Shown in pieces: positions 5,471-5,791 of a stretch of DNA of 5,791 nt. The notes below the pieces were generated by a model that ran no database searches, was not told the DNA's origin, and saw nothing but the letters and a program-made list of their open reading frames with translations. A program made the position numbers and the translations under genes. The stretch covers positions 1 to 5,791 of the forward strand of contig CADCOX010000295.1 of assembly GCA_902803195.1 (NCBI GenBank), in the 5' to 3' direction. The stretch's first letter is position 1. The number at the start of each line of letters is the position of its first letter. This DNA comes from an uncultured Bacteroidales bacterium. GTDB lineage: Bacteria; Bacteroidota; Bacteroidia; Bacteroidales; Bacteroidaceae.

Positions 5471-5791
5471 ATGAAACAAAAAATCTTATTCCTATTTGTG
5501 GCAATGTTGACGGCCACAACCATCAAAGCTGATCCATCTGGAAACATCATCACTTTTACAGATGTTAGGACTCAACCAGACAATGGAGGGCGGCCCCGTT
5601 CCCCCATCCTCGTACCCGTCTTGTATCTTGATGGTTACACGCTTACAACTGGCACCGGCACGCTCGGCTCCACCATCCAGATTCTGGATGAGGACGGCAA
5701 TGTCGTCTTCTCTACTTATATATATGTAGAGGGAGACATTGAACTGCCCGCAACACTTACTGGCACCTATACAATCGAAGTCATCCGAGGC
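5471..5791 (+). CDS. Small secreted DUF3244-like protein, C-terminus cut by window edge
   Basis: An ATG at 5471 opens 107 codons to the right edge with no stop. The product starts with a signal peptide, MKQKILFLFVAMLTATTIKA, with likely cleavage before Asp21. There is no lipobox, so it is probably a soluble periplasmic or exported protein. The mature part is beta-rich: RPRSPILVPVLYLDGYTL, then TLGSTIQILDEDGNVVFSTY, then DIELPATLTGTYTIEVIRG. This order (an RS-P strand, an I-I-D-x-x-G-N-V-V strand pair, and a final L-P-x-x-x-x-G-x-Y-x-I-x-V strand) fits the immunoglobulin-like DUF3244 family (PF11589) of Bacteroidales, whose function is not known; the last strand is normally followed by only a short tail, so most of the protein is present. 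Family assignment is from recalled pattern and moderate. It follows the regulator on the same strand but has its own promoter and candidate operator, so it looks separately controlled. Confidence 0.8.
   Translation, partial: MKQKILFLFVAMLTATTIKADPSGNIITFTDVRTQPDNGGRPRSPILVPVLYLDGYTLTTGTGTLGSTIQILDEDGNVVFSTYIYVEGDIELPATLTGTYTIEVIRG

Overview
The window reads as a Bacteroidales chromosome fragment, probably Prevotella-like (the genus is inference). The support is Bacteroidetes-type promoters (TAnnTTTG at about -7, sometimes TTTG at about -33) ahead of most genes, weak Shine-Dalgarno signals, lipoprotein signal peptides, and a membrane-spanning TPR/helix-turn-helix regulator of a kind typical of this phylum. 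I see no tRNA, rRNA, CRISPR array, transposase or phage gene.

Layout. (1) Positions 946-1, minus strand: a polytopic membrane protein of the LPG-synthase-TM/flippase-like family, cut by the left edge. (2) Positions 966-986: a compact divergent promoter region in which two -7 boxes face each other in a near-palindrome. (3) Positions 1004-1825: rsmA (ksgA), the 16S rRNA dimethyladenosine transferase, with all key motifs. (4) Positions 1902-3005: a lipoprotein of unknown function with a beta-rich C-terminal domain. (5) Positions 3006-3275: non-coding, ending in a promoter. (6) Positions 3276-5267: a large protein with a lipoprotein-type signal, TPR-like helices, one membrane helix, a coiled coil and a C-terminal DNA-binding helix-turn-helix. 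(7) Positions 5268-5470: a regulatory intergenic region with a hairpin, three copies of an 11-bp element and a good promoter. (8) Position 5471 to the right edge: a small secreted DUF3244-like protein, cut by the edge.

How the parts may work together. The left half is housekeeping (rRNA modification plus a membrane protein fired divergently). The right half looks like a regulator-target pair: a membrane-anchored one-component regulator whose periplasmic helical repeats could sense a signal and whose cytoplasmic helix-turn-helix could act on the neighbouring promoter. The three TTTTT(G/C)ATGGA elements just upstream of the -33 box of the secreted gene are the natural candidate operator. This pairing is inference from layout, not proof.

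Two oddities stand out in the regulator gene. Its signal-peptide n-region has been expanded by nested, frame-preserving repeats, one of them a G-rich palindromic repeat. Its base composition falls abruptly, from about 62-67% GC in sampled 60-bp blocks before about 3905 to about 35-45% afterwards, as if two differently evolved halves were joined.
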